Positions 40,601-52,729 of a DNA stretch of 64,000 bases are shown one piece after another. The position numbers and the translations under genes are program-made. The notes beneath the pieces were generated by a model. The model saw only the letters and a program-made list of their open reading frames with translations. It ran no database searches and was not told where the DNA came from. The stretch is from Isoperla grammatica (lineage: Eukaryota; Arthropoda; Insecta; Plecoptera; Perlodidae): assembly GCA_945910005.1 (NCBI GenBank), contig CAMDTW010000288.1:46295-110294 (forward strand). Reading direction: 5' to 3'. Each line of letters opens with the position of its first letter. The first letter of the stretch is position 1.

Positions 40601-42716
40601 ACCTAATGGACAAATTGTGCTTATTGGAGCCTGAAACGCTCTAAAACAACGATTTGTCAACTTTGGTTGAAACCCTTAGGAATCCCGGCCGTATGCAAGA
40701 TTCCTCTTAAAACTGGAAGTTTGTGGTAGATAGACTAAAATCAGCCAATTTCTATATTTTATGCATATTTTAACCAAAAACGACCAATAAACTCAATTTA
40801 TGCATTTTCATAATACTCTTTCAGAATGCACACTAACATTATTATTTTTCAACGGTTGGTATAACTTCTAAAGTAGTTATCAAAATGTGACGAAATGGAC
40901 AAATCGTGCTTATTGGAGCCTGAAAGTCTCTAAAACAACGATTTGTCAACTTTGGTTGAAACCCTTAGGAATCGCGGCCGTATGCAAGATTCCTCTTAAA
41001 ACTGGAAGTTTGTGGTAGATAGACTGAAATCAGCCAATTTCTATTTTTTATGCATATTTTAACCAAAAACGACGAAAAAAACTCAATTTATGCATTTTCA
41101 TTATATTTTTGAAGAATGCAACCTATAATTCTTATTTTTCGACGGAGGGTGTAACTTCTATAGAAGTTATCAAAATGTGACGAAATGGACAAATTGTGCT
41201 TATTGGAGCCTGAAACGCTCTAAAACAACGATTTGTGCAATTTGGTTGAAACCCTTAGGAATCCCAGCCATATGCAAGATTCCTCTTAAAACTGGAAGTT
41301 TGTGGTAGATAGACTAAAATCAGCCAATTTCTATTTTTTATGCATATTTTAACCAAAAACGACCAAAAAACTCAATTTATGCATTTTCATAATACTCTTT
41401 CAGAATGCACACTAACATTATTATTTTTCAACGGTTGGTGTAACTTCTAAAGGAGTTATCGAAATGTGACGAAATGGACAAATTGTGCTTATTGGAGCCT
41501 AAAACGCTCTAAAACAACGATTTGTCTACTTTGGTTGAAACCCTTAGGAATCCCAGCCGTATGCAAGATTCCTCTTAAAACTGGAAGTTTGTGGTAGATA
41601 GACTGAAATCAGCCAATTTCTATATTTTATGCATATTTTAACCAAAAACGACGAAAAAACTCAATTTATGCATTTTCATTATACTCTTGAAGAATGCAGC
41701 CTATAATTCTTATTTTTCAACGGAGGGTGTAACTTCTATAGAAGTTATCGAAATGTAACGAAAAGGACAAATTGTGCTAATTGGAGCCTGAAACGCTCTA
41801 AAACAACGATTTGTCAACTTTGGTTGAAACCCTTAGGAATCCCGGCCGTATGCAAGATTCCTCTTAAAACTGGAAGTTTGTGGTAGATAGACTGAAATCA
41901 GCCAATTTCTATTTTTTATGCATATTTTAACCAAAAACGACGAAAAAACTCAATTTATGCATTTTCATTATACTCTTGAAGAATGCAACCTATAATTCTT
42001 ATTTTTCGACGGAGGGTGTAACTTCTATAGAAGTTATCGAAATGTGACGAAATGGACAAATTGTGCTTATTGGAGCCTGAAACGCTCTAAAACAACGATT
42101 TGTCAACTTTGGTTGAAACGCTTAGGAATCCCGGCCGTATGCAAGATTCCTCTTAAAACTGGAAGTTTGTGGTAGATAGACTGAAATCAGCCAATTTCTA
42201 TTTTTTATGCATATTTTAACCGAAAACGACGAAAAAACTCAATTTGTGCATTTTCATTATACTCTTAAAGAATGCAACCTATAATTCTTATTTTTCGACG
42301 GAGGGTGTAACTTCTATAGAAGTTATCGAAATGTAACGAAAAGGACAAATTGTGCTTATTGGAGCCTGAAACGCTCTAAAACAACGATTTGTGCAATTTG
42401 GTTGAAACCCTTAGGAATCCCAGCCGTATGCAAGATTCCTCTTAAAACTGGAAGTTTGTGGTAGATAGACTAAAATCAGCCAATTTCTATATTTTATGCA
42501 TATTTTAACCAAAAACGACGAAAAAACTCAATTTATTCATTTTCATTATACTCTTGAAGAATGCAGCCTATAATTCTTATTTTACAACGGAGGGTGTAAA
42601 TTCTATAGAAGTTACGAAATGTGACGAAATGGACAAATTGTGCTTATTGGAGCCTGAAACGCTCTAAAACAACGATTTGTCAACTTTGGTTGAAACCCTT
42701 AGGAATCCCGGCCGTA

Positions 42717-42732
42717 ATCCTTAAATTCCTTA
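42717..42732 (+). repeat. 16-bp replacement in the loop of the 86-113 stem
   Basis: Between 'ggccgta' and 'gattcctc' the usual 'tgcaa' is replaced by 'atccttaaattcctta', a net gain of 11 bp. The new bases are imperfect copies of the adjacent 'attcct(c)tta' motif, as expected from repeated slippage or template switching around the AGGAATC/GATTCCT inverted repeat. It also accounts for most of the 13-bp excess in the local higher-order spacing (3,481 bp). Confidence 0.85.
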
Positions 42733-45289
42733 GATTCCTCTTAAAACTGGAAGTTTGTGGTAGATAGACTAAAATCAGCCAATTTCTATATTTTATGCAT
42801 ATTTTAACCAAAAACGACCAAAAAACTCAATTTATGCATTTTCATAATACTCTTTCAGAATGCACACTAACATTATTATTTTTCAACGGTTGGTGTAACT
42901 TCTAAAGTAGTTATCGAAATGTGACGAAATGGACAAATTGTGCTTATTGGAGCCTGAAACGCTCTAAAACAACGATTTGTCAACTTTGGTTGAGACCCTT
43001 AGGAATCCCAGCCGTATGCAAGATTCCTCTTAAAACTGGAAGTTTGTGGTAGATAGACTGAAATCAGCCAATTTCTATATTTTATGCATATATTAACCAA
43101 AAACGACGAAAGACTCAATTTATGCATTTTCATTATACTCTTGAAGAATGCAGCCTATAATTCTTATTTTTCAACGGAGGGTGTAACTTCTATAGAAGTT
43201 ATCGAAATGTGACGAAATGGACAAATTGTGCTTATTAGAGCCTGAAACGCTCTAAAACAACGATTTGTCAACTTTGGTTGAAACCCTTAGGAATCCCGGC
43301 CGTATGCAAGATTCCTCTTAAAACTGGAAGTTTGTGATAGATAGACTGAAATCTGCAGATTTCTATTTTTTATGCATATTTTAACCAAAAACGACGAAAA
43401 AAACTCAATTTATGCATTTTCATTATACTCTTGAAGAATGCAACCTATAATTCTTATTTTTCGACGGAGGGTGTAACTTCTATAGAAGTTATCCAAATGT
43501 GACGAAATGGACAAATTGTGCTTATTGGAGCCTCCAACGCTCTAAAACAACGATTTGTTAACTTTGGTTGAAACCCTTAGGAATCCCGGCAGTATGCAAG
43601 ATTCCTCTTAAAACTGGAAGTTTGTGGTAGATAGACTGAAATCAGCCAATTTCTATTTTTTTATGCATATTTTAACCAAAAACGACGAAAAAAACTCAAT
43701 TTATGCATTTTCATTATACTCATGAAGAATGCAACCTATAATTCTTATTTTTCGACGGAGGGTGTAACTTCTATAGAAGTTATCGAAATGTGACGAAATG
43801 GACAAATTGTGCTTATTGGAGCCTGAAATGCTCTAAAACAACGATTTGTGCAATTTGGTGGAAACCCTTAGGAATCCCAGCCGTATGCAAGATTCCTCTT
43901 TAAACTGGAAGTTTGTGGTAGATAGACTAAAATCAGCCAATTTCTATATTTTATGCATATTTTAACCAAAAACGACGAAAAAACTCAATTTATGCATTTT
44001 CATTATACTCTTGGAGAATGCAGCCTATAATTCTTATTTTTCAACGGAGGGTGTAACTTCTATAGAAGTTATCGAAATGTGACCTAATGGACAAATTGTG
44101 CTTATTGGAGCCTGAAACGCTCTAAAACAACGATTTGTCAACTTTGGTTGAAACCCTTAGGAATCCCGGCCGTATGCAAGATTCCTCTTAAAACTGGAAG
44201 TTTGTGGTAGATAGACTAAAATCAGCCAATTTCTATATTTTATGCATATTTTAACCAAAAACGACCAAAAAACTCAATTTATGCATTTTCATAATACTCT
44301 TTCAGAATGCACACTAACATTATTATTTTTTCAACGGTTGGTGTAACTTCTAAAGTAGTTATCGAAATGTGACTAAATGGACAAATCGTGCTTATTGGAG
44401 CCTGAAACGCTCTAAAACAACGATTTGTCAATTTTGGTTGAAACCCTTAGGAATCCCAGCCGTATGCAAGATTCCTCTTAAAACTGGAAGTTTGTGGTAG
44501 ATAGACTGAAATCAGCCAATTTCTATATTTTATGCATATTTTAACCAAAAACGACGAAAGACTCAATTTATGCATTTTCATTATACTCTTGAAGAATGCA
44601 GCCTATAATTCTTATTTTTCAACGGAGGGTGTAACTTCTATAGAAGTTATCGAAATGTGACGAAATGGACAAATTGTGCTTATTAGAGCCTAAAACGCTC
44701 TAAAACAACGATTTGTCAACTTTGGTTGAAACCCTTAGGAATCCCGGCCGTATGCAAGATTCCTCTTAAAACTGGAAGTTTGTGGTAGATAGACTGAAAT
44801 CTGCAGATTTCTATTTTTTATGCATATTTTAACCAAAAACGACGAAAAAACTCAATTTATGCATTTTCATTATACTCTTGAAGAATGCAACCTATAATTC
44901 TTATTTTTCGACGGAGGGTGTAACTTCTATAGAAGTTATCCAAATGTGACGAAATGGACGAATTGTGCTTATTGGAGCCTGAAACGCTCTAAAACAACGA
45001 TTTGTTAACTTTGGTTGAAACCCTTAGGAATCCCGGCCGTATGCAAGATTCCTCTTAAAACTGGAAGTTTGTGGTAGATAGACTGAAATCAGCCAATTTC
45101 TATTTTTTATGCATATTTTAACCAAAAACGACGAAAAAAACTCAATTTATGCATAATCATTATACTCTTGAAGAATGCAACCTATAATTCTTATTTTTCG
45201 ACGGAGGGTGTAACTTCTATAGAAGTTATCGAAATGTGACGAAATGGACAAATTGTGCTTATTGGAGCCTGAAACGCTCTAAAACAACG

Positions 45290-47950
45290 ATTTGTCAACT
45301 TTAGTTGAAACCCTTAGGAATCCCGGCCGTATGAAAGATTCCTCTTAAAACTGGAAGTTTGTGGTAGATAGACTGAAATCAGCAGATTTCTATTTTTTAT
45401 GCATATTTTAACCAAAAACGACGAAAAAACTCAATTTATGCATTTTCATTATACTCTTGAAGAATGCAACCTATAATTCTTATTTTTCGACGGAGGGTGT
45501 AACTTCTATAGAAGTTATCGAAATGTGACGAAATGGACAAATTGTGCTTATTGGAGCCTGAAACGCTCTAAAACAACGATTTGTGCAATTTGGTTGAAAC
45601 CCTTAGGAATCCCAGCCGTATGCAAGATTCCTCTTAAAACTGGAAGTTTGTGGTAGATAGACTAAAATCAGCCAATTTCTATATTTTATGCATATTTTAA
45701 ACAAAAACGACGAAAAAACTCAATTTATGAATTTTCATTATACTCTTGAAGAATGCAGCCTATAATTCTTATTTTTCAACGGAGGTTGTAACTTCTATAC
45801 AAGTTATCGAAATGTGACGAAATGGACAAATTGTGCTTATTGGAACCTGAAACGCTCTAAAACAACGATTTGTCAACTTTGGTTGAAACCCTTAGGAATC
45901 CCGGCCGTATGCAAGATTCCTCTTAAAACTGGAAGTTTGTGGTAGATAGACTGAAATCAGCCAATTTCTATTTTTTATGCATATTTTAACCAAAAACGAC
46001 GAAAAAACTCAATTTAAGCATTTTCATTATACTCTTGAAGAATGCAGCCTATAATTCTTATTTTTCAACGGAGGGTGTAACTTCTATAGAAGTTATCGAA
46101 ATGTGACGAAATGGACAAATTGTGCTTATTGGAGCCTGAAACGCTCTAAAACAACGATTTGTCAACTTTGGTTGAAACCCTTAGGAATCCCGGCCGTATG
46201 CAAGATTCCTCTTAAAACTGGAAGTTTGTGGTAGATAGACTTATATCAGCCAATTTCTATGTTTAATGCATATTTTAACCAAAAACGACCAAAAAACTCA
46301 ATTTATGCATTTTCATAATACTCTTTCAGAATGCACACTAACATTATTTTTCAACGGTTGGTGTAACTTCTAAAGTAGTTATCGAAATGTGACGAAATGG
46401 ACAAATTGTGCTTATTGGAGCCTGAAACGCTCTAAAACAACGATTTGTCAACTTTGGTTGAAACCCTTAGGTATCCCGGCCGTATGCAAGATTCTTTTTA
46501 AAACTGGAAGTTTGTGGTAGATAGACTGAAATCAGCCAATTTCTATTTTTTATGCATATTTTAACCAAAAACGACGAAAAAACTCAATTTATGCATTTTC
46601 ATTATACTCTTGAAGAATGCAACCTATAATTCTTATTTTACGACGGAGGGTGTAACTTCTATAGAAGTTATCGAAATGTGACGAAATGGACAAATTGTGC
46701 TTATTGGAGCCTGAAACGCTCTAAAACAACGATTTGTGCAATTTGGTGGAAACCCTTAGGAATCCCAGCCGTATGCAAGATTCCTCTTTAAACTGGAAGT
46801 TTGTGGTAGATAGACTAAAATCAGCCAATTTCTATATTTTATGCATATTTTAACCAAAAACGACGAAAAAACTCAATTTATGCATTTTCATTATACTCTT
46901 GAAGAATGCAGCCTATAATTCTTATTTTTCAACGGAGGGTGTAACTTCTATAGAAGTTATCGAAATGTGATGAAATAGACAAATTGTGCTTATTGGAGCC
47001 AGAAACGCTCTAAAACAACGATTTGTCAACTTTGGTTGAAACCCTTAGGAATCCCGGCCGTATGCAAGATTCTTCTTAAAACTGGAAGTTTGTGGTAGAT
47101 AGACAAAAATCAGCCAATTTCTATATTTTATGCATATTTTAACCAAAAACGACCAAAAAACTCAATTTATGCATTTTCATAATACTCTTTCAGAATGCAC
47201 ACTAACATTATTATTTTTCAACGGTTGGTGTAACTTCTAAAGTAGTTATCGAAATGTGACGAAATGGACAAATTGTGCTTATTGGAGCCTGAAACGCTCT
47301 AAAACAACGATTTGTCAACTTTGGTTGAAACCCTTAGGAATCCCGGCCGTATGCAAGATTCCTCTTAAAACTGGAAGTTTGTGGTAGATAGACTGAAATC
47401 AGCCAATTTCTATTTTTTATGCATATTTTAACCAAAAACGACGAAAAAACTCAATTTATGCATTTTCATTATACTCTTGAAGAATGCAACCTATAATTCT
47501 TATTTTTCGACTGAGGGTTTAACTTCTATAGAAGTTTTCGAAATGTGACGAAATGGACAAATTGTGCTTATTGGAGCCTAAAACGCTCTAAAACAACGAT
47601 TTGTGCAATTTGGTTGAAACCCTTAGGAATCCCAGCCGTATGCAAGATTCCTCTTAAAACTGGAAGTTTGTGGTAGATAGACTAAAATCAGCCAATTTCT
47701 ATATTTTATGCATATTTTAACCAAAAACGACCAAAAAACTCAATTTATGCATTTTCATAATACTCTTTCAGAATGCACACTAACATTATTATTTTTCAAC
47801 GGTTGGTGTAACTTCTAAAGTAGTTATCGAAATGTGACGAAATGGACAAATTGTGCTTATTGGAGCCTAAAACGCTCTAAAACAACGATTTGTCAACTTT
47901 GGTTGAAACCCTTAGGAATCCCAGCCGTATGCAAGATTCCTCTTAAAACT
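45290..47950 (+). repeat. 15-monomer higher-order repeat, copy 1
   Basis: Matches 49625-52285 at an offset of 4,332-4,333 bp (15 x 289 = 4,335). Shared private markers in order: 'actttagttg' (45298, 49631), 'aatcagcagatttc' (45378, 49711), 'caatttatgaattttc' (45721, 50054), 'aatttaagcattttc' (46011, 50344), 'acttatatcagcc' (46239, 50571), 'ttattttacgac' (46633, 50967), 'agattcttctta' (47068, 51402) and 'agacaaaaatc' (47101, 51435). The two copies diverge after about 47.95/52.29 kb, where one continues as type B and the other as type A. Confidence 0.8.
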
Positions 47951-49624
47951 GGAAGTTTGTGGTAGATAGACTGAAATCAGCCAATTTCTATTTTTTATGC
48001 ATATTTTAACCAAAAACGACGAAAAAACTCAATTTATGCATTTTCATTATACTCTTGAAGAATGCAACCTATAATTCTTATTTTTCGACGGAGGGTGTAA
48101 CTTCTATAGAAGTTATCGAAATGTGACGAAATGGACAAATTGTGCTTATTGGAGCCTGAAACGCTCTTAAACAACGATTTGTGCTATTTGGTTGAAACCC
48201 TTAGGAATCCCAGCCGTATGCAAGATTCCTCTTAAAACTGGAAGTTTGTGGTAGATAGACTAAAATCAGCCAATTTCTATATTTTATGCATATTTTAACC
48301 AAAAACGACGAAAAAACTCAATTTATGCATTTTCATTATACTCTTGAAGCATGCAGCCTATAATTCTTATTTTTCAACGGAGGGTGTAACTTCTATAGAA
48401 GTTATCGAAATGTGACGAAATGGACAAATTGTGCTTATTGAAGCCTGAAACGCTCTAAAACAACGATTTGTCAACTTTGGTTAAAAACCCTTAGGAATCC
48501 CGGCCGTATGCAAGATTCCTCTTAAAACTGGAAGTTTGTGGTAGATAGACTAAAATCAGCCAATTTCCATATTTTATGCATATTTTAACCAAAAACGACC
48601 AAAAAACTCAATTTATGCATTTTCATAATACTCTTTCAGAATGCACACTAACATTATTATTTTTCAACGGTTGGTGTAACTTCTAAAGTAGTTATCGAAA
48701 TGTGACGAAATGGACAAATTGTGCTTATTGGAGCCTAAAACGCTATAAAATAACGATTTGTCAACTTTGGTTGAAACGCTTTGGAATCCCGGCCGTATGC
48801 AAGATTCCTCTTAAAACTGGAAGTTTGTGGTAGATAGACTGAAATCAGCCAATTTCTATTTTTTATGCATATTTTAACCAAAAACGACGAAAAAACTCAA
48901 TTTATGCATTTTCATTATACTCTTGAAGAATGCAACCTATAATTCTTATTTTTCGACGGAGGGTGTAACTTCTATAGAAGTTATCGAAATGTGACGAAAT
49001 GGACAAATTGTGCTTATTGGAGCCTGAAACGCTCTAAAACAACGATTTGTGCAATTTGGTTGAAACCCTTAGGAATCCCAGCCGTATGCAAGATTCCTCT
49101 TAAAACTGGAAGTTTGTGGTAGATAGACTAAAATCAGCCAATTTCTATATTTTATGCATATTTTAACCGAAAACGACGAAAAAACTCAATTTATGCATTT
49201 TCATTATACTCTTGAAGAATGCAGCCTATAATTCTTATTTTTCAACGGAGGGTGTAACTTCTATAGAAGTTATCGAAATGTGACGAAATGGTCAAATTGT
49301 GCTTATTGGAGCCTGAAACGCTCTAAAACAACGATTTGTGCAATTTGGTTGAAACCGTTAGGAATCCCAGCCGTATGCAAGATTCCTCTTAAAACTGGAA
49401 GTTTGTGGTAGATAGACTAAAATCAGCCAATTTCTATATTTTATGCATATTTTAACCAAAAACGACGAAAAAACTCAATTTATGCATTTTTATTATACTC
49501 TTGAAGAATGCAGCCTATAATTCTTATTTTTCAACGGAGGGTGTAACTTCTGTAGAAGTTATCGAAATGTGACGAAATGGACAAATTGTGCTTATTGGAG
49601 ACTGAAACGCTCTAAAACAACGAT

Positions 49625-52285
49625 TTGTCAACTTTAGTTGAAACCCTTAGGAATCCCGGCCGTATGAAAGATTCCTCTTAAAACTGGAAGTTTGTGGTAG
49701 ATAGACTGAAATCAGCAGATTTCTATTTTTTATGCATATTTTAACCAAAAACGACGAAAAAACTCAATTTATGCATTTTCATTATACTCTTGAAGAATGC
49801 AACCTATAATTCTTATTTTTCGACGGAGGGTGTAACTTCTATAGAAGTTATCGAAATGTGACGAAATGGACAAATTGTGCTTATTGGAGCCTGAAACGCT
49901 CTAAAACAACGATTTGTGCAATTTGGTTGAAACCCTTAGGAATCCCAGCCGTATGCAAGATTCCTCTTAAAACTGGAAGTTTGTGGTAGATAGACTAAAA
50001 TCAGCCAATTTCTATATTTTATGCATATTTTAAACAAAAACGACGAAAAAACTCAATTTATGAATTTTCATTATACTCTTGAAGAATGCAGCCTATAATT
50101 CTTATTTTTCAACGGAGGGTGTAACTTCTATAGAAGTTATCGAAATGTGACGAAATGGACAAATTGTGCTTATTGGAGCCTGAAACGCTCTAAAACAACG
50201 ATTTGTCAACTTTGGTTGAAACCCTTAGGAATCCCGGCCGTATGCAAGATTCCTCTTAAAACTGGAAGTTTGTGGTAGATAGACTGAAATCAGCCAATTT
50301 CTATTTTTTATGCATATTTTAACCAAAAACGACGAAAAAACTCAATTTAAGCATTTTCATTATATCTTGAAGAATGCAGCCTATAATTCTTATTTTTCAA
50401 CGGAGGGTGTAACTTCTATAGAAGTTATCGAAATGTGACGAAATGGACAAATTGTGCTTATTGGAGCCTGAAACGCTCTAAAACAACGATTTGTCAACTT
50501 TGGTTGAAACCCTTAGGAATCCCGGCCGTATGCAAGATTCCTCTTAAAACTGGAAGTTTGTGGTAGATAGACTTATATCAGCCAATTTCTATGTTTAATG
50601 TATATTTTAACCAAAAACGACCAAAAAACTCAATTTATGCATTTTCATAATACTCTTTTAGAATGCACACTAACATTATTATTTTTCAACGGTTGGTGTA
50701 ACTTCTAAAGTAGTTATCGAAATGTGACGAAATGGACAAATTGTGCTTATTGGAGCCTGAAACGCTCTAAAACAACGATTTGTCAACTTTGGTTGAAACC
50801 CTTAGGAATCCCGGCCGTATGCAAGATTCCTTTTAAAACTGGAAGTTTGTGGTAGATAGACTGAAATCAGCCAATTTCTATTTTTTATGCATATTTTAAC
50901 CAAAAACGACGAAAATCTCAATTTATGCATTTTCATTATACTCTTGAAGAATGCAACCTATAATTCTTATTTTACGACTGAGGGTGTAACTTCTATAGAA
51001 GTTATCGAAATGTGACGAAATGGACAAATTGTGCATATTGGAGCCTGAAACGCTCTAAAACAACGATTTGTGCAATTTGGTGGAAACCCTTAGGAATCCC
51101 AGCCGTATGCAAGATTCCTCTTTAAACTGGAAGTTTGTGGTAGATAGACTAAAATCAGCCAATTTCTATATTTTATGCATATTTTAACCAAAAACGACGA
51201 AAAAACTCAATTTATGCATTTTCATTATACTCTTGAAGAATGCAGCCTATAATTCTTATTTTTCAACGGAGGGTGTAACTTCTATAGAAGTTATCGAAAT
51301 GTGACGAAATGGACAAATTGTGCTTATTGGAGCCAGAAACGCTCTAAAACAACGATTTGTCAACTTTGGTTGAAACCCTTAGGAATCCCGGCCGTATGCA
51401 AGATTCTTCTTAAAACTGGAAGTTTGTGGTAGATAGACAAAAATCAGCCAATTTCTATATTTTATGCATATTTTAACCAAAAACGACCAAAAAACTCAAT
51501 TTATGCATTTTCATAATACTCTTTCAGAATGCACACTAACATTATTATTTTTCAACGGTTGGTGTAACTTCTAAAGTAGTTATCGAAATGTGACGAAATG
51601 GACAAATTGTGCTTATTGGAGCCTGAAACGCTCTAAAACAACGATTTGTCAACTTTGGTTGAAACCCTTAGGAATCCCGGCCGTATGCAAGATTCCTCTT
51701 AAAACTGGAAGTTTGTGGTAGATAGACTGAAATCAGCCAATTTCTATTTTTTATGCATATTTTAACCAAAAACGACGAAAAAACTCAATTTATGCATTTT
51801 CATTATACTCTTGAAGAATGCAACCTATAATTCTTATTTTTCGACCTAGGGTTTAACTTCTATAGAAGTTATCGAAATGTGACGAAATGGACAAATTGTG
51901 CTTATTGGAGCCTAAAACGCTCTAAAACAACGATTTGTGCAATTTGGTTGGAACCCTTAGGAATCCCAGCCGTATGCAAGATTCCTCTTAAAACTGGAAG
52001 TTTGTGGTAGATAGACTAAAATCAGCCAATTTCTATATTTTATGCATATTTTAACCAAAAACGACCAAAAAACTCAATTTATGCATTTTCATAATACTCT
52101 TTCAGAATGCACACTAACATTATTATTTTTCAACGGTTGGTGTAACTTCTAAAGTAGTTATCGAAATGTGACGAAATGGACAAATTGTGCTTATTGGAGC
52201 CTAAAACGCTCTAAAACAACGATTTGTCAACTTTGGTTGAAACCCTTAGGAATCCCAGCCGTATGCAAGATTCCTCTTAAAACTG
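49625..52285 (+). repeat. 15-monomer higher-order repeat, copy 2
   Basis: Second copy of the 45290-47950 block. Copy-specific changes include 'gaaaatctc' near 50912, 'cgactgagg' near 50974, 'cgacctaggg' near 51843 (against 'cgactgaggg' in copy 1) and 'ttttagaatgc' near 50655. The first copy has lost one 'att' near 46340. Related but partial copies of the same marker order occur at 59.1-60.9 kb and 62.9 kb to the window end. Confidence 0.8.
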
Positions 52286-52729
52286 GAAGTTTGTGGTAGA
52301 TAGACTGAAATCAGCCAATTTCTATATTTTATGCATATTTTAACCAAAAACGACGAAAAAACTCAATTTATGCATTTTCATTATACTCTTGAAGAATGCA
52401 GCCTATAATTCTTATTTTTCAACGGAGGGTGTAACTTCTATAGAAGTTATCGAAATGTAACGAAAAGGACAAATTGTGCTTATTGGAGCCTGAAACGCTC
52501 TAAAACAACGATTTGTCAACTTTGGTTGAAACCCTTAGGAATCCCGGCCGTATGCAAGATTCCTCTTAAAACTGGAAGTTTGTGGTAGATAGACTGAAAT
52601 CAGCCAATTTCTATTTTTTATGCATATTTTAACCAAAAACGACGAATAAACTCAATTTATGCATTTTCATTATACTCTTGAAGAATGCAACCTATAATTC
52701 TTATTTTTCGACGGAGGGTGTAACTTCTA

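Larger units (their letters stand above)
20071..44084 (+). repeat. 12/14-monomer higher-order repeat region
   Basis: The private variant 'gacctaatgg' (for gacgaaatgg) marks one monomer in each higher-order unit, at 20071, 23539, 27585, 32506, 36552, 40603 and 44084. The spacings are 3,468, 4,046, 4,921, 4,046, 4,051 and 3,481 bp, which is 12, 14, 17, 14, 14 and 12 monomers. The small excesses match local insertions, such as the 11-bp net gain near 42717. Other markers ('cttatttgagcc', 'aagtaatcgaaatg', type D units) keep the same order. Unit length is not fixed, so blocks have been gained or lost since the repeat formed. Confidence 0.8.
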
